Positions 1-9,775 of a stretch of DNA of 64,000 nt are shown piece by piece. The notes beneath the pieces are model-generated. The model was given only the letters and a program-made list of their open reading frames with translations, searched no databases and was not told where the DNA came from. The stretch spans positions 22,673 to 86,672 of the forward strand of contig CAUJIH010000106.1 of the NCBI GenBank assembly GCA_963205275.1, read 5' to 3'. Made by a program: the position numbers and the translations under genes. How positions within the stretch are numbered: position 1 is the stretch's first letter; every line of letters begins with the position of its first letter. Source of the DNA: Verrucomicrobiota bacterium (GTDB lineage: Bacteria; Verrucomicrobiota; Verrucomicrobiia; Verrucomicrobiales; DEV007).

Positions 1-1463
1 TCCGCATCGATATAGCGACGGCTTTTATCGCCGTTCTGCTCGAGGGATCCGATGACTGCCTCGCTACTGCCTTCTTTGTCAAAGCGCTTCAGAACATCGC
101 TCAGGTCTCTCCGTTCCTTTTCCGTCAGATTCTTTTCCTCAAGGTCCACCCCCACTCGGAAATCGCGAAACTCTGCCTCCGTCTTTCGGAATTTGCACAA
201 TCCCACCTTTCCTCCGCGCATCGCTGCATCTTCGACCTCGAATACCTTTTCTTCATTGATCCAGGCCAGGATTTTCTTTCCCTCCACCCGCACGCGAAGT
301 CGATTCCATTCACCTCGGTGATAAGCATCCGTTTCGCTCTGTCCTAAAACGGTCCAGCTATAGACATCAGGACCTTCAAAGCGACCTAACCTCACTTTCC
401 CATCCGTCGGATAAAACCCATAGTGCTTCTCACCGCCATCTGCGGCGAAAGCGAGGCCAGCAGCATCGCCTTCATTGCCTAACTTCACCTGTACAGAGAC
501 TTCGTAGGGTTCTGCAGGTAGGTCCAATGCGGAAAGACAGAGCGCCCGTCCGCCGAACCCTTCCCCCGCTCGGCGTCCGACGATCACACCGCCGCGCTGA
601 GTCCACTCAGCCCCCATCACCGCCGTCCATAGCCGTGGGTCCAAGGTGCCGATAGTACTCCATCGCGTCATCGGCACGGGATTCGGCTTCTCCAGCAGCT
701 TCCTCAAATGACTCGCAGGCACCGCAAAGCCCAAATTCTCTGTCACCCGGTGTCTCAGCGTCACGATCCCGATCACCTCACCCTTCACGTTCACCACAGG
801 TCCCCCGCTGTTTCCTTGCTCGATCGGCATCGCCAACTGAAGCATCGGGAACTCCGGCGTCTCTCCTTCTTTGACAAAGCCTTCCTCCAGCTTGCGAATC
901 GCGGAGATCGCGCCGGGAACGACACTGGAGACCAAGCCTCTCGGGGCACCGAATCCCAAGATCACGTCCCCTTGCTTCGCCGTATCGGAATCCCCCACCA
1001 CCAGCGCGGGATAGTCCTTCTTTCCCGGGGCAATCCTCAACACAGCTAAATCAAAATGCCGGTCTGATGCGTAAATCTCTGAGACCTTGCGCTTCGTGCC
1101 GTCGGAGAATTCGACCTGTAATGGCTGTCCTTCACCGATCACATGGAGATTCGTGACCACTAGGCCCTCCTTCGCAATGACAAATCCTGATCCTGTTCCA
1201 CGAGTGTCCCCGTCTCGACCGATCTGATGAACGGTCACGATCGCTGGTCGCACCATTTCCGTGACTCGTGTAATAATAGCCGGATCCAGAAATTCGTGAA
1301 CAAGATTAGAATCCTGAATCTTCAGATCGGTCGCCTTTTCGGCTTCAACAAAGGGATCAAATGGGGTTCCCGATGGAGAGCCTTTTGCCTCCGAGTCTGC
1401 TCTTGACGCGGCCGTAACGAATGTAATCGAGAGCGCAAGAATCGGTGCAAGGCGAAAACTCAT
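1..1463 (-). CDS. Secreted trypsin-like serine protease with C-terminal lectin-like domain (partial, runs off left edge)
   Basis: The frame is open from an ATG at 1463 to the window edge, so the C-terminus is missing. Residues 1-22 look like a signal peptide. A DegP/HtrA-type protease domain follows (about 65-258) with a readable triad: His107 (TNLHVIGEG), Asp138 (DRHFDLAVL) and Ser219 (EQGNSGGPVVN). No PDZ domain follows. Instead residues of about 265-430 read like a DUF1080/concanavalin-type sandwich (GFYPTDGKVRLGRFEG, then WNRLRVRVEGKKILAWINEE), then a charged helical stretch with an EF-hand-like DVLKRFDKEGS. I infer a periplasmic or secreted protease with a binding module. The triad makes the protease call firm; substrate and complete architecture are unknown. 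Confidence 0.85.
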   Translation of the reverse strand, partial: MSFRLAPILALSITFVTAASRADSEAKGSPSGTPFDPFVEAEKATDLKIQDSNLVHEFLDPAIITRVTEMVRPAIVTVHQIGRDGDTRGTGSGFVIAKEGLVVTNLHVIGEGQPLQVEFSDGTKRKVSEIYASDRHFDLAVLRIAPGKKDYPALVVGDSDTAKQGDVILGFGAPRGLVSSVVPGAISAIRKLEEGFVKEGETPEFPMLQLAMPIEQGNSGGPVVNVKGEVIGIVTLRHRVTENLGFAVPASHLRKLLEKPNPVPMTRWSTIGTLDPRLWTAVMGAEWTQRGGVIVGRRAGEGFGGRALCLSALDLPAEPYEVSVQVKLGNEGDAAGLAFAADGGEKHYGFYPTDGKVRLGRFEGPDVYSWTVLGQSETDAYHRGEWNRLRVRVEGKKILAWINEEKVFEVEDAAMRGGKVGLCKFRKTEAEFRDFRVGVDLEEKNLTEKERRDLSDVLKRFDKEGSSEAVIGSLEQNGDKSRRYIDA

Positions 1464-1569
1464 GGGAACAGTCTGATTCGCAAGATTAGCGCATTTCTCC
1501 ACAGATTGCCAAGCCTCCGCTCAGGAAAAATTCACTCACCTAATATTTGGGCGAGTTCGATCATTCGCG

Positions 1570-1893
1570 TCATCCTCTCACATTCTTCCCACAGGACCAG
1601 CAGATCTCGAAGTTACCGGGGTTCATCGCGCCACAGAAGGAACATGTGACTTCTGTGCGAGAGTTTACTTCCTCACTTTGAAAATATTCTTGCAGAATCG
1701 TCGCCGCTCTTTCGTAATCCTCTTCATTGACGACATACAAGACGGGATCAAGGCGAGGAGGAGTCAGGGTTGGGATTGCCGGCACATCTAGTTCATTGCT
1801 CCTTTCCACGATGGTCTCGATCCCTTGATTTTCGAGTAAGGAACGGATCAGTCCCATCCGCGACATATCCGCCTCGCTGCATAACTCTTTCAT
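1570..1893 (-). CDS. DUF2007-type protein with C-terminal zinc ribbon
   Basis: This gives 107 residues from the ATG at 1893. A GTG at 1945-1947 would add 18 residues (MSERFSFTQK...) that do not resemble the family. The N-terminal part (MGLIRSLLENQGIETIV and YVVNEEDYERAATIL) matches the general pattern of DUF2007, a small ferredoxin-like fold annotated as a putative signal-transducing protein. The tail carries two CxxC pairs (CSFCGAMNPGNFEICWSCG), a likely zinc ribbon. It is divergent from the hydrolase gene at 2068, with about 170 bp between the starts. The role is not known. Confidence 0.7.
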   Translation of the reverse strand: MKELCSEADMSRMGLIRSLLENQGIETIVERSNELDVPAIPTLTPPRLDPVLYVVNEEDYERAATILQEYFQSEEVNSRTEVTCSFCGAMNPGNFEICWSCGKNVRG

Positions 1894-2067
1894 ACCATTT
1901 AGTGTAACAGGAAAAGGCTTCTGAGTGAAAGAGAATCGCTCTGACACGATCTATCGTCGGCTTGACTGCGATCTTACTTCAGGTCGTAGGGACGATATCG
2001 TGACAAAACTCTTGAAAACACGAGTGTCAGTGCGACCTAAACCGCCTACTCTATCCCACCCGTCTCT

Positions 2068-5000
2068 ATGAATACGTATCGGAAGGTCAGCAGAAAAAAC
2101 ACACAGCGGTATCTCATCTTGGAACTCGTGCTAGGTCTCGGGGTGATCTCGGGATTGCTCTGGGCCGCTCCGTCCGTAGAGGAATTCCATGCAGGACTCC
2201 CGTCGGGCCAAGTGGTGACGCTGTATGCGGATCAGGACTTCGAAGCGGAGAAGCTGAGTTGGGGATTCTGGCCGTCCGAGTCTCACACGCGCATGGAGCT
2301 GGATACGCAGGTAGTTCAACATGGGAAACAGTCACTGCGTCTGACGGCCTTGGAGGACAGTGATCGCGCATTTGCTCTGTCAAATCAGGCCACCTATGAG
2401 CCAGGAATCCTCTACCGGATTTCAGTTTACGTCCGCCGTGATCCGGGAGTGCAGGAATCATCCATTAGCTTTGTCGTCAATTTCTCCGAAGGATCGGGCA
2501 AGGGAATCAAGGAACGAGTCTATCCCAGCGCACTGACCCGCGAGCGTGTCGGAGACTGGGAGCGCTGGTCAGGACTGATCTCGCCTAGCAAGACTGCTCT
2601 CCTGGGGATGCTACTGCTGGGAGTGGAACACACTACGGGCCGTGTGTGGTTCGACAATATCACCATCGAGAAGTTGGGCGATGCAAAGGATCTCCGGCCT
2701 GACGTGTGGACCAATCTAACCGCCGGAGTAGAAATCGGCCCTACACCCTTGCAAAAGCTGATGAAACTCCGTGAGGGGAACACTCCACTCTATCAGATGG
2801 CCACTCGTTACAATCACTTGCTCTGGCAGTCCGGAACGCTGGAACGAGAGCTGCGTGAGCTGGAACGCTGTCTTTTCAATGCAAACCAGTCCCTGACATC
2901 GACGCTGCGCTCACAGTTTGACCAGAGTGAACATCTCCTGAACCAGACCTTTCAGGCATACACAGCAGCCTTGCGAGCCAATGCCAGCTCGACAGATCCT
3001 GACTGCATCGCAGCAGCGGGTCAATTAGAGAGCACCCTCCAGCAACTGGCTACAGCGCTGGCACAGGCACGCAAGTCCTTGCCTGTCGCCACGCAGCAAC
3101 TCCCCGCCCACCTAGGGCCACAGTCGCGCTCCCTGCGCCCGCTTGAAGCCGATGGTCGGATGAATCGGCTCTTGTTCGGGGTGTGGAGTCCACTCGATTT
3201 CAGCTCTCAGGAGCAAGAACGCTTTGGCTTTGAATTTCACTCGACGGCTCCGGGGGAACCCAAAGAACACACTCCGGACAAGATCGATTTTTCCAACGTG
3301 ACGATGACCTGTGATCGCTTGGAACAATCCGGCTTCAGTAGTACCTTCGGAATGCTTAATTTCGGCGTTCACGAGCGTCTCTACGCACCTCAGTGGTTCA
3401 TCGAACAGCACAGGGACGAGCCCGATTTCTACAAACTTGGAAGTGACGGTAGCCACGGAGGGCACACAGGGAATCTTCACAGTCTCAACTACTTTCATCC
3501 CGCAGTTCGAAATTATATCCATAGCTATCTGGAACGATATGCAGAATTTTGTCGCAACGAGCCACGCATCCTCTTCTACGAAGTCGCTCTGGAAGCCTAC
3601 TCGGGCTTCGCCAACGAAAAGGGAAAGCATCTGATCAGCTATGGCAAACACATGGAATCCGCCTTTCGCGATCACCTGCAAGGCAAGTATCATTCCATCG
3701 CTGAACTCAACAAAGCGTGGGGAACTGACTATGCCGGATTTACAGCGATTCAGCCGCCTACCGATCCCCACATTCAGCGATGGGAACCGCCCACACCTCT
3801 CACCGCTGAGTTTGCCAACTTCGCCGAGCAATCCTACATCGACTATCTAAAGCTGATCTACACATCATTGAAGAATCGCGATCCAGATAAACCTATCGTC
3901 GCTCGGCACAGCAGCCTACTTAGCGGCATCAATGGGGCACGCATCTTCGAGACCTGCGACGTGCTTTCGTTCCATCGCGGTGCTCCGGAAATGAATCTGG
4001 TCAATCTCTATCTAAACAGTCTTAATCGATACGCACACCGCTCACTGGCCTACATGGAAGACTTCTGGGGAAAGCAGGAAGAGTCTGGTCGCGTCTGGGA
4101 TGAGCGAGCCCAACGCCGAGGTTTGGAAAAACACGTCATCCGCGAAGGCTTCTGGGGTCGAACGCTACAGATGAAATGGTATTCCTATTCCACCGGTTCC
4201 TACTTGTTCGAATACAACGGAAACTGGTTTAATCCGCGCACAGATCTCACCACCTGGCGCTACTGTATGCCGGGCTTACAAACGGCGATGCGCCGACTGG
4301 AGAGTGTCGACTGGATGCTGACACACAGTCAAATCGAGCCCTTTAAGATACTGGTGCTCCAACCATCGGCAAGCATGCGCGTCAACCTACCAGCAAACGC
4401 TCCTCTCATGGAAATGAGGTTGTTGTATCACTTACTGGCTCCTGCCGGGCTATTCTTTGAACTCGTCCCCGAAGAGTATGTTCTCGATGGTAGATGCTCT
4501 CTGGACGACTTCTCTGCCGTTTTGTTGCCACAGGCCGAATTCCTTCCAACAAAATTGCAAAGCCAGTTGCTCGATTATACCAGCAAAGGCGGCATGCTGG
4601 TGGCCCTGGGCCGCCCCGGCAGCTACGACGACCTGGCTCGGCCCAGCAAGCCTCTCCAGGATGGATTGCGAGCGCTCACATCCGAGGAGGACTGGGCAGC
4701 GGCAGAGAAGGCTTGGAACGCGTCCCCCGATCCTGATCACCGTCCAGAAGGCTCTGGATTCGTCCGCGTGTGTGCCGACAAAGGTCATCTGATCGCGCTG
4801 CATGGGGTAGGTGCACTCAACGGTGAGGAGCAACGCAGCGCCCTAGTAGATCTTCTCACCCTCCAATCACCACGAGCCGCTTGGGCTGAAAACAGCAGCT
4901 TCGAGGTGCTGTTGCGCGTGACCGAGGACGGCGGACGCTATCTGTGCATACTCAATCCTAACGTCGATCACGCCATTGAGGACACGATACACATCTCTGC

Positions 5001-5139
5001 CCCAGTCAAGCAGGCAGTCGATCTATGGACGGTCGAAGGGAGCGCCATTCCGATCCAGCCGAATCAAGTGGGTAGCCAGTTCAAGCTCCGCCTCGGCCCT
5101 GGAGAAGCGACCGTCGTGTATGTCGGAGATGAACCTTAA
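2068..5139 (+). CDS. Secreted GH42-like beta-galactosidase-type glycoside hydrolase
   Basis: This is a 1023-residue protein. An N-terminal hydrophobic stretch (about 13-36, LVLGLGVISGLLWAAPS) is a signal peptide or anchor. Residues of about 55-205 look like a carbohydrate-binding sandwich, then a helical linker, then a TIM-barrel part. The run KYHSIAELNKAWGTDYAGF is characteristic of GH42-type barrels, in which a KYG.LN.AWGT pattern recurs. The C-terminal part (ILVLQPSASMRVN, LLPQAEFLPTKL, GGMLVALGRPGSYDDL) resembles the GH42 class-I amidotransferase-like middle domain, followed by a small beta domain. Catalytic glutamates cannot be assigned with certainty; FYEVALEAY and AYMEDFWG are candidates. 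Substrate unknown. It stands alone, followed by a convergent gene. Confidence 0.75.
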   Translation: MNTYRKVSRKNTQRYLILELVLGLGVISGLLWAAPSVEEFHAGLPSGQVVTLYADQDFEAEKLSWGFWPSESHTRMELDTQVVQHGKQSLRLTALEDSDRAFALSNQATYEPGILYRISVYVRRDPGVQESSISFVVNFSEGSGKGIKERVYPSALTRERVGDWERWSGLISPSKTALLGMLLLGVEHTTGRVWFDNITIEKLGDAKDLRPDVWTNLTAGVEIGPTPLQKLMKLREGNTPLYQMATRYNHLLWQSGTLERELRELERCLFNANQSLTSTLRSQFDQSEHLLNQTFQAYTAALRANASSTDPDCIAAAGQLESTLQQLATALAQARKSLPVATQQLPAHLGPQSRSLRPLEADGRMNRLLFGVWSPLDFSSQEQERFGFEFHSTAPGEPKEHTPDKIDFSNVTMTCDRLEQSGFSSTFGMLNFGVHERLYAPQWFIEQHRDEPDFYKLGSDGSHGGHTGNLHSLNYFHPAVRNYIHSYLERYAEFCRNEPRILFYEVALEAYSGFANEKGKHLISYGKHMESAFRDHLQGKYHSIAELNKAWGTDYAGFTAIQPPTDPHIQRWEPPTPLTAEFANFAEQSYIDYLKLIYTSLKNRDPDKPIVARHSSLLSGINGARIFETCDVLSFHRGAPEMNLVNLYLNSLNRYAHRSLAYMEDFWGKQEESGRVWDERAQRRGLEKHVIREGFWGRTLQMKWYSYSTGSYLFEYNGNWFNPRTDLTTWRYCMPGLQTAMRRLESVDWMLTHSQIEPFKILVLQPSASMRVNLPANAPLMEMRLLYHLLAPAGLFFELVPEEYVLDGRCSLDDFSAVLLPQAEFLPTKLQSQLLDYTSKGGMLVALGRPGSYDDLARPSKPLQDGLRALTSEEDWAAAEKAWNASPDPDHRPEGSGFVRVCADKGHLIALHGVGALNGEEQRSALVDLLTLQSPRAAWAENSSFEVLLRVTEDGGRYLCILNPNVDHAIEDTIHISAPVKQAVDLWTVEGSAIPIQPNQVGSQFKLRLGPGEATVVYVGDEP

Positions 5140-5165
5140 AGATTCATCGACTTGAACCAACGAAC

Positions 5166-6950
5166 TCACATCCCATCCGATTTTGGATTCTCCGCCAGAA
5201 GTGAGCTAATGAACGGGAAGAGCTGCTTCTTGCGACTCACGATTCCTTTCAGCGTGAATAGATGAGAGTCACGCTTCGGATAGCCAATTTTTTGTCGAAT
5301 TTGCGCCGGCGCTTCGATGAGCAATAAACTGTCGTTCAGAGTGATGTCTGTAATCATCAGACAGGCTAGATCGAGTCCGTGCTTCTCGACGAGCGCCTGC
5401 AACTCTCGCTGGAGGTCTTCGCGAACGGGCCAGAACGTATCAAATCCGATTTCCTCTACTTGGGAAATGCTCACGCGATACCCACTTTCCTCAAATTCCT
5501 TGCGGTCGGATCGGACGGCTTCTTCGAAATTTCCACCTCGTAACACGGATCCAGCGGAGAAGAAGTCTTCCTTGAAGCGGGCTACGTCGATTTCGGCGAT
5601 CTGACTGGCCCATTCCAGAACAGCCCTGTCCTCGTCAGTGGTGGTCGGCGATGTTAGATTGAGCGTATCGGAAATAATCCCGGCGCAGATGCAGACAGCG
5701 ATCCCGCGAGAGGGTTCGAGATTGTGCCCTCGGAATGCACTACCGACGATGGTGCAGGTGGAGCCGACGGTTTTGTTAATGAACTGCACAGGTTCCTTGG
5801 TAACGAGATTGCCGCTCAGACGGTGGTGGTCGAGTACTTCGATGATCTCAGCCTCCTCGGCACCGGCGACGGCCTGAGAGAATTCGTTGTGATCAACCAA
5901 AATCAGGCGCGGCCTCTCGGGGTTCACTAGGTCGGTACGTGAGAGAACGCCGACGAGACGATTGGTCTCGGGATCACAAAGCGGAAAAAGCACCTGTTCA
6001 CGATCAGATTTCAGGCGTTCGCGCACGGCTTGCAGCTTCGTCTCAGGGGCAAAGGATACGAACTCCCGGGAGATGGCGCTCTGAATGGAGCGAGCACCGC
6101 GAATCAGTTGTGTACAGGAGGCGGTATCGCGCTTAGTGAGTAGAATGGCCGTGCCCTTGTTCTTCGCCGCATGAATGATCGCCTCCGAAGGTCGAAATCC
6201 GCTGGTGATCACGAGGCATTTCACACCCGCCTCGGCAGCATGGAGCTGGACGCCGACGCGGTCTCCCGTGATGATGATGAGCTGCTCCTCCAGCAAAGCG
6301 TGGATTCTGTCTTGCATGACAGGCTCGGACGATCCGGCGACCATCATGAGGAAAGCCTGCTCGACGGAAGGCGTATCCCCCATCGAGATGACCTCGGCGT
6401 CGAGCGTTTGAGCGATCTTGTCGATCGAGGCAGTCACCTGACGAGCATATTTAGCGGGAACCGTAGGGTCCGAACCGATGGGAATCAAGAGTTCGAGCAA
6501 GTCTTGCAAAGCCAACATCCCGATGAGAATCCCATCCTCACCGACTACGGGCATGCTCCGATGATGATGATCGGCCATCTTGCGATAGGCCTCGATCACT
6601 GAGTCAGATGGGAGTGCCGTGTTCACCTGCTGCCGAGCGATATCGATGGCCTTGGGCTGAATATCGCTGATCAGAGTGGGACGGGCGATCCCAGCGGTTT
6701 GGAGTACCCATTCCGTCCGGGCATTGGGTGGCCCACAGCAGGCAGCGACAGCTGTGGGAATGCGAGTCTGCCGGAGCAGGTCGGCATAGGCCAGTGCGGA
6801 GCAAATCGCGTCAGTGTCAGGGTTTTTATGCCCCATCACCCACGTCGGGCGTTGGATAAAGGAGGAAGTGGCGGCGTCGGTCACAGGCGAATGATCCACT
6901 ATCTCGGGCGGGATTCGACTAAAATTTGCAGCAATAAAAGGAATTCGCAC
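5166..6950 (-). CDS. ppaC: Manganese-dependent family II inorganic pyrophosphatase with CBS and DRTGG regulatory domains
   Basis: The protein hydrolyses pyrophosphate in the cytoplasm. The DHH phosphoesterase half starts with MGHKNPDTDAICSALAY (near residue 39) and resumes with LILVDHNEFSQAV and EVLDHHRLSGN. The C-terminal DHHA2 part carries GIVSRKKQLFPF. Between the two halves of the DHH domain lie a CBS motif (about 95-150), a DRTGG-type domain (about 205-300) and a second CBS motif, as in adenine-nucleotide-regulated CBS-PPases. At 594 residues it fits that subgroup rather than the roughly 310-residue simple enzyme. The start used is a GTG at 6950; another GTG at 6884 is equally possible because the conserved region begins only at residue 39. 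Confidence 0.93.
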   Translation of the reverse strand: MRIPFIAANFSRIPPEIVDHSPVTDAATSSFIQRPTWVMGHKNPDTDAICSALAYADLLRQTRIPTAVAACCGPPNARTEWVLQTAGIARPTLISDIQPKAIDIARQQVNTALPSDSVIEAYRKMADHHHRSMPVVGEDGILIGMLALQDLLELLIPIGSDPTVPAKYARQVTASIDKIAQTLDAEVISMGDTPSVEQAFLMMVAGSSEPVMQDRIHALLEEQLIIITGDRVGVQLHAAEAGVKCLVITSGFRPSEAIIHAAKNKGTAILLTKRDTASCTQLIRGARSIQSAISREFVSFAPETKLQAVRERLKSDREQVLFPLCDPETNRLVGVLSRTDLVNPERPRLILVDHNEFSQAVAGAEEAEIIEVLDHHRLSGNLVTKEPVQFINKTVGSTCTIVGSAFRGHNLEPSRGIAVCICAGIISDTLNLTSPTTTDEDRAVLEWASQIAEIDVARFKEDFFSAGSVLRGGNFEEAVRSDRKEFEESGYRVSISQVEEIGFDTFWPVREDLQRELQALVEKHGLDLACLMITDITLNDSLLLIEAPAQIRQKIGYPKRDSHLFTLKGIVSRKKQLFPFISSLLAENPKSDGM

Positions 6951-7004
6951 AGAAAATACTTATCGGATTCCCCTTAATCGAGAGATGATGAGAATCGGAA
7001 ATGC

Positions 7005-7033
7005 TTGCTTCGCCTCGTCTAAACTCGTATTAC
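7005..7033 (+). promoter_or_regulatory. Possible sigma-70 promoter of the TIR gene
   Basis: TTGCTT (7005-7010) and TATTAC (7028-7033) are separated by 17 bp, about 130 bp upstream of the ATG at 7163. Both boxes are only partial matches to consensus, so this is a weak call. Confidence 0.25.
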
Positions 7034-7162
7034 AATTGGTGATTGCGAATGGATTCCCTAAATGTCAGACCTCGTTGGAGTGCCTGATTTTTGGTTGAAT
7101 CCCCCAAGACTCCTTTCCACGAATCTTTGCCTACAGATTCCCGGAAGCTCCCACGCGCATCT

Positions 7163-9775
7163 ATGAGCCAAGACGTTTTCCCATCCTCTCTCTCGCGTCG
7201 CTACGCGATGTTCATCTCTTATCGTCACGCCGATAACCTCGAAGCGGGCCGCAAGTGGGCGACGTGGCTACATGAGGCTGCCGAGAGCTATGAAGTCCCT
7301 GTCGATCTGATCGGGCGAACGAATCTCCGAGGCGAGTCGGTGCCCAGCACGCTCTACCCAGTCTTCCGAGATGAAGAAGAGCTCCCCGCCGACGCCGATC
7401 TGAGCACGAATATCGAACGAGCACTGGAAAACAGTGCTTTGCTAGTCGTGCTATGCTCGCCGCGATCTGCTCAGTCACACTTCGTGGCAGAGGAAATTCG
7501 GTATTTCAAAGAACTGGGAAAAGGTGGCCGGATTCTCGCTTTGATCATCGACGGGGAGCCCAATGCATCTGATGATCCTCAGAAATTAGCGCAATTCGGA
7601 GCGAATGCCGAGTGTTTCCCTGAACCTCTGCGCTTCGGCGTGCGCGATGCCGAGGGAAAGGTGGACTGGTCGAAGCGCACAGAGCCAATCGCCGCTGACT
7701 GCCGGCCAGGTGGCCAGCCCATTCAGGGATGGACCACAGTAGCAGCCTACGAAGAGGATCTGGAGAAAAAGGGGCTGGAGAAAAAGGAGAGAGCCGATGC
7801 CGTGCACGAGTATCGAAATCGACTGGAACTGGCAAAGCTAAAGGTGATCGCGGGCGCTCTGGGGGTCCCGTTAGGAGAGCTAACGCAGCGGGACAAGGCC
7901 CGCCAACTTGTCCGGGCAAAGAGGCGGACGCGAATTCTCGGCACTCTGAGCCTAGCTTTCGCCCTGCTAGCTGTGGCAGTGGGCGTGCTCGGATGGATGG
8001 CCAGTGAGGCGAAAAAGCTCGCAGTGCAGGAAAAACTCCGGGTGATCACCACTCTGGCGAACTCCGACTTCCAAGAAGGTGGTAATCGCCTTCAGGATGC
8101 CGTCACAGCCCCGGCCGGAATGGCCTACTTGGCACGGTCCGCCCGAGCGGGCGATGAACGCGCTGCCACGCAGATATGGGCACTGTACCAGCAGCAGCCA
8201 TTCTGGATCCCAACAGCGAAAACCGATCCTCTGCCGATCGCAGAGCGACATCTCAAATCACTGGCTCCACCCAAGAATTTTCGAACAGTTGATCTTGACG
8301 GAAAAGCGGTCGCGCCCACCTGGTTTGCGAAAAGCGCTGACGGGAAGCGCTGTATAACCGTCGTCAGCAAAGGAGATGCCGGAGAAGGACCGATCACTTT
8401 TCGCTTTTGGACACTGTACGGAAACCCCATCGGAGAGTGGCAAAAACTTGATTACCAAGGCGATAATTATCTTTACGGAATCGCCGGAGCTGTTTTGTCT
8501 GAGGATGGTCGATTCGCCGCGATCATCGGGCAACCTTGGCGAGATTCTCAGTACATTGAACTGTGGGATGTGGAGAAAGGCAGGCGAATCGAAGGCATAG
8601 ACGCTCCGAAGGCGGATGGTTCCATGCCGAATTACCAGGGAGGAACTTTCGTTGACCTGTGGTTCACATCGTGGAAGGCAGGAACGCCAGGACCACTATT
8701 TGTTACTCTCAGCAACCGAGGAAACGCAGTGGTCTATCGCCTGATTGTAGACGGTGACGATGCCAGCCTGATCGAACTTGGCAGAAACTCACATCAACGA
8801 GCACTGGTTCAAGCAGCCGTGGACGACGATGCCGATCTGTTCGTCAGCGCGGCAGAGGATCAGTCCATCCGTGCCTGTCGGATCACTGACGGAGCATCTG
8901 TAGGCTGGCCTCTCACAGTGGATGGAACCGTGACAGCTTTGAAAATTAATGGAGCTGAGGGCATCACCGCTCGTCTCACAGGAGGCAAAAGCACTGGCTG
9001 GGCACTGCTGAAACCGACCCAATTACCCCTCCCGGCACAAGCACGGCTCACCTTCACGCAGGATAAAGCATTACAGAAGCAGTGGGGAGATGAGAAAGAA
9101 GGGGATGAGATCACCGGAGACACCCGGGGGAAAGAAAAACTCCGCATTGTAAATGAGAAAATCGTCGAACTCTCAGCCGCCGATGGAAAATCCCTCTGGA
9201 AGCACTCTTTTCCCTCTGCGATGCGGTATGCTCGCTTTTTTGATAAGAAAAAAATCGTGGTGCAATCCACCGACTTCATTACCGAAGTGTGGGATGTGAA
9301 GAGCAATGCACCTGTGTATCCTCGCATCGACGAAACCAGACTGTTTACTGAGTCTTACCGTTCCGATACGGTTTTGCTCTCGTCTCTGTCACCGAGCGGG
9401 AAGTTCATGCTGACGCGGAGTTTCTTCTGGAACGCACCTAATGTCGCCATCCACAACTTTACCGTCTGGGATACTACGACAGCGAAGCCAGTCATCACCC
9501 CGATTCAAATCGTGAATTCTGGATTTGAGGACGCTCCACTCCCAAACCACGCGGAATTTTCCTCGGATGGGGCCTTCCTCTTCCTAGGTCTCTCGGAGGG
9601 AACTAAAGATAAAGTTCTGCTCGGTATCCAATTGGAACCGCCTTCAGAAGTTCTTCCCATAATGCCTAGTCTAGCGGAGGCACTCGGAGGATTCACCTTG
9701 AAAAGTGACGGCAGCCTAGAAGCGGTGAAATCGAATCGGAAAGCCGTGATCGAAGCTGTAAAGTCTCATCATTGA
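7163..9775 (+). CDS. TIR-domain membrane protein with C-terminal beta-propeller (WD40-like) repeats
   Basis: This gives 870 residues from the ATG at 7163; a TTG at 7091 would add 24 residues with no domain content. The TIR domain (about 10-160) starts YAMFISYRHAD and carries RDEEELPADADL, LLVVLCSPRSAQSHFVAEEI and RILALIIDGEP. The Glu pair in FVAEEI sits where bacterial TIR NADases keep their catalytic Glu, so enzymatic activity is possible but inferred. A basic stretch (AKRRTR) precedes one membrane helix (about 257-279, LGTLSLAFALLAVAVGVLGW). The remaining 590 residues contain propeller-like repeats (YIELWDVEKG, VWDVKSNAPV, FTVWDTTTAKP). The TIR part would be cytoplasmic and the propeller outside. 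The stop overlaps the next start by one base. Confidence 0.85.
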   Translation: MSQDVFPSSLSRRYAMFISYRHADNLEAGRKWATWLHEAAESYEVPVDLIGRTNLRGESVPSTLYPVFRDEEELPADADLSTNIERALENSALLVVLCSPRSAQSHFVAEEIRYFKELGKGGRILALIIDGEPNASDDPQKLAQFGANAECFPEPLRFGVRDAEGKVDWSKRTEPIAADCRPGGQPIQGWTTVAAYEEDLEKKGLEKKERADAVHEYRNRLELAKLKVIAGALGVPLGELTQRDKARQLVRAKRRTRILGTLSLAFALLAVAVGVLGWMASEAKKLAVQEKLRVITTLANSDFQEGGNRLQDAVTAPAGMAYLARSARAGDERAATQIWALYQQQPFWIPTAKTDPLPIAERHLKSLAPPKNFRTVDLDGKAVAPTWFAKSADGKRCITVVSKGDAGEGPITFRFWTLYGNPIGEWQKLDYQGDNYLYGIAGAVLSEDGRFAAIIGQPWRDSQYIELWDVEKGRRIEGIDAPKADGSMPNYQGGTFVDLWFTSWKAGTPGPLFVTLSNRGNAVVYRLIVDGDDASLIELGRNSHQRALVQAAVDDDADLFVSAAEDQSIRACRITDGASVGWPLTVDGTVTALKINGAEGITARLTGGKSTGWALLKPTQLPLPAQARLTFTQDKALQKQWGDEKEGDEITGDTRGKEKLRIVNEKIVELSAADGKSLWKHSFPSAMRYARFFDKKKIVVQSTDFITEVWDVKSNAPVYPRIDETRLFTESYRSDTVLLSSLSPSGKFMLTRSFFWNAPNVAIHNFTVWDTTTAKPVITPIQIVNSGFEDAPLPNHAEFSSDGAFLFLGLSEGTKDKVLLGIQLEPPSEVLPIMPSLAEALGGFTLKSDGSLEAVKSNRKAVIEAVKSHH

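Noticed and set aside
3112..3831. Long minus-strand open frame opposite the GH42-like gene
   Set aside because: It lies wholly inside a gene with clear domains and its translation has no recognisable motif.
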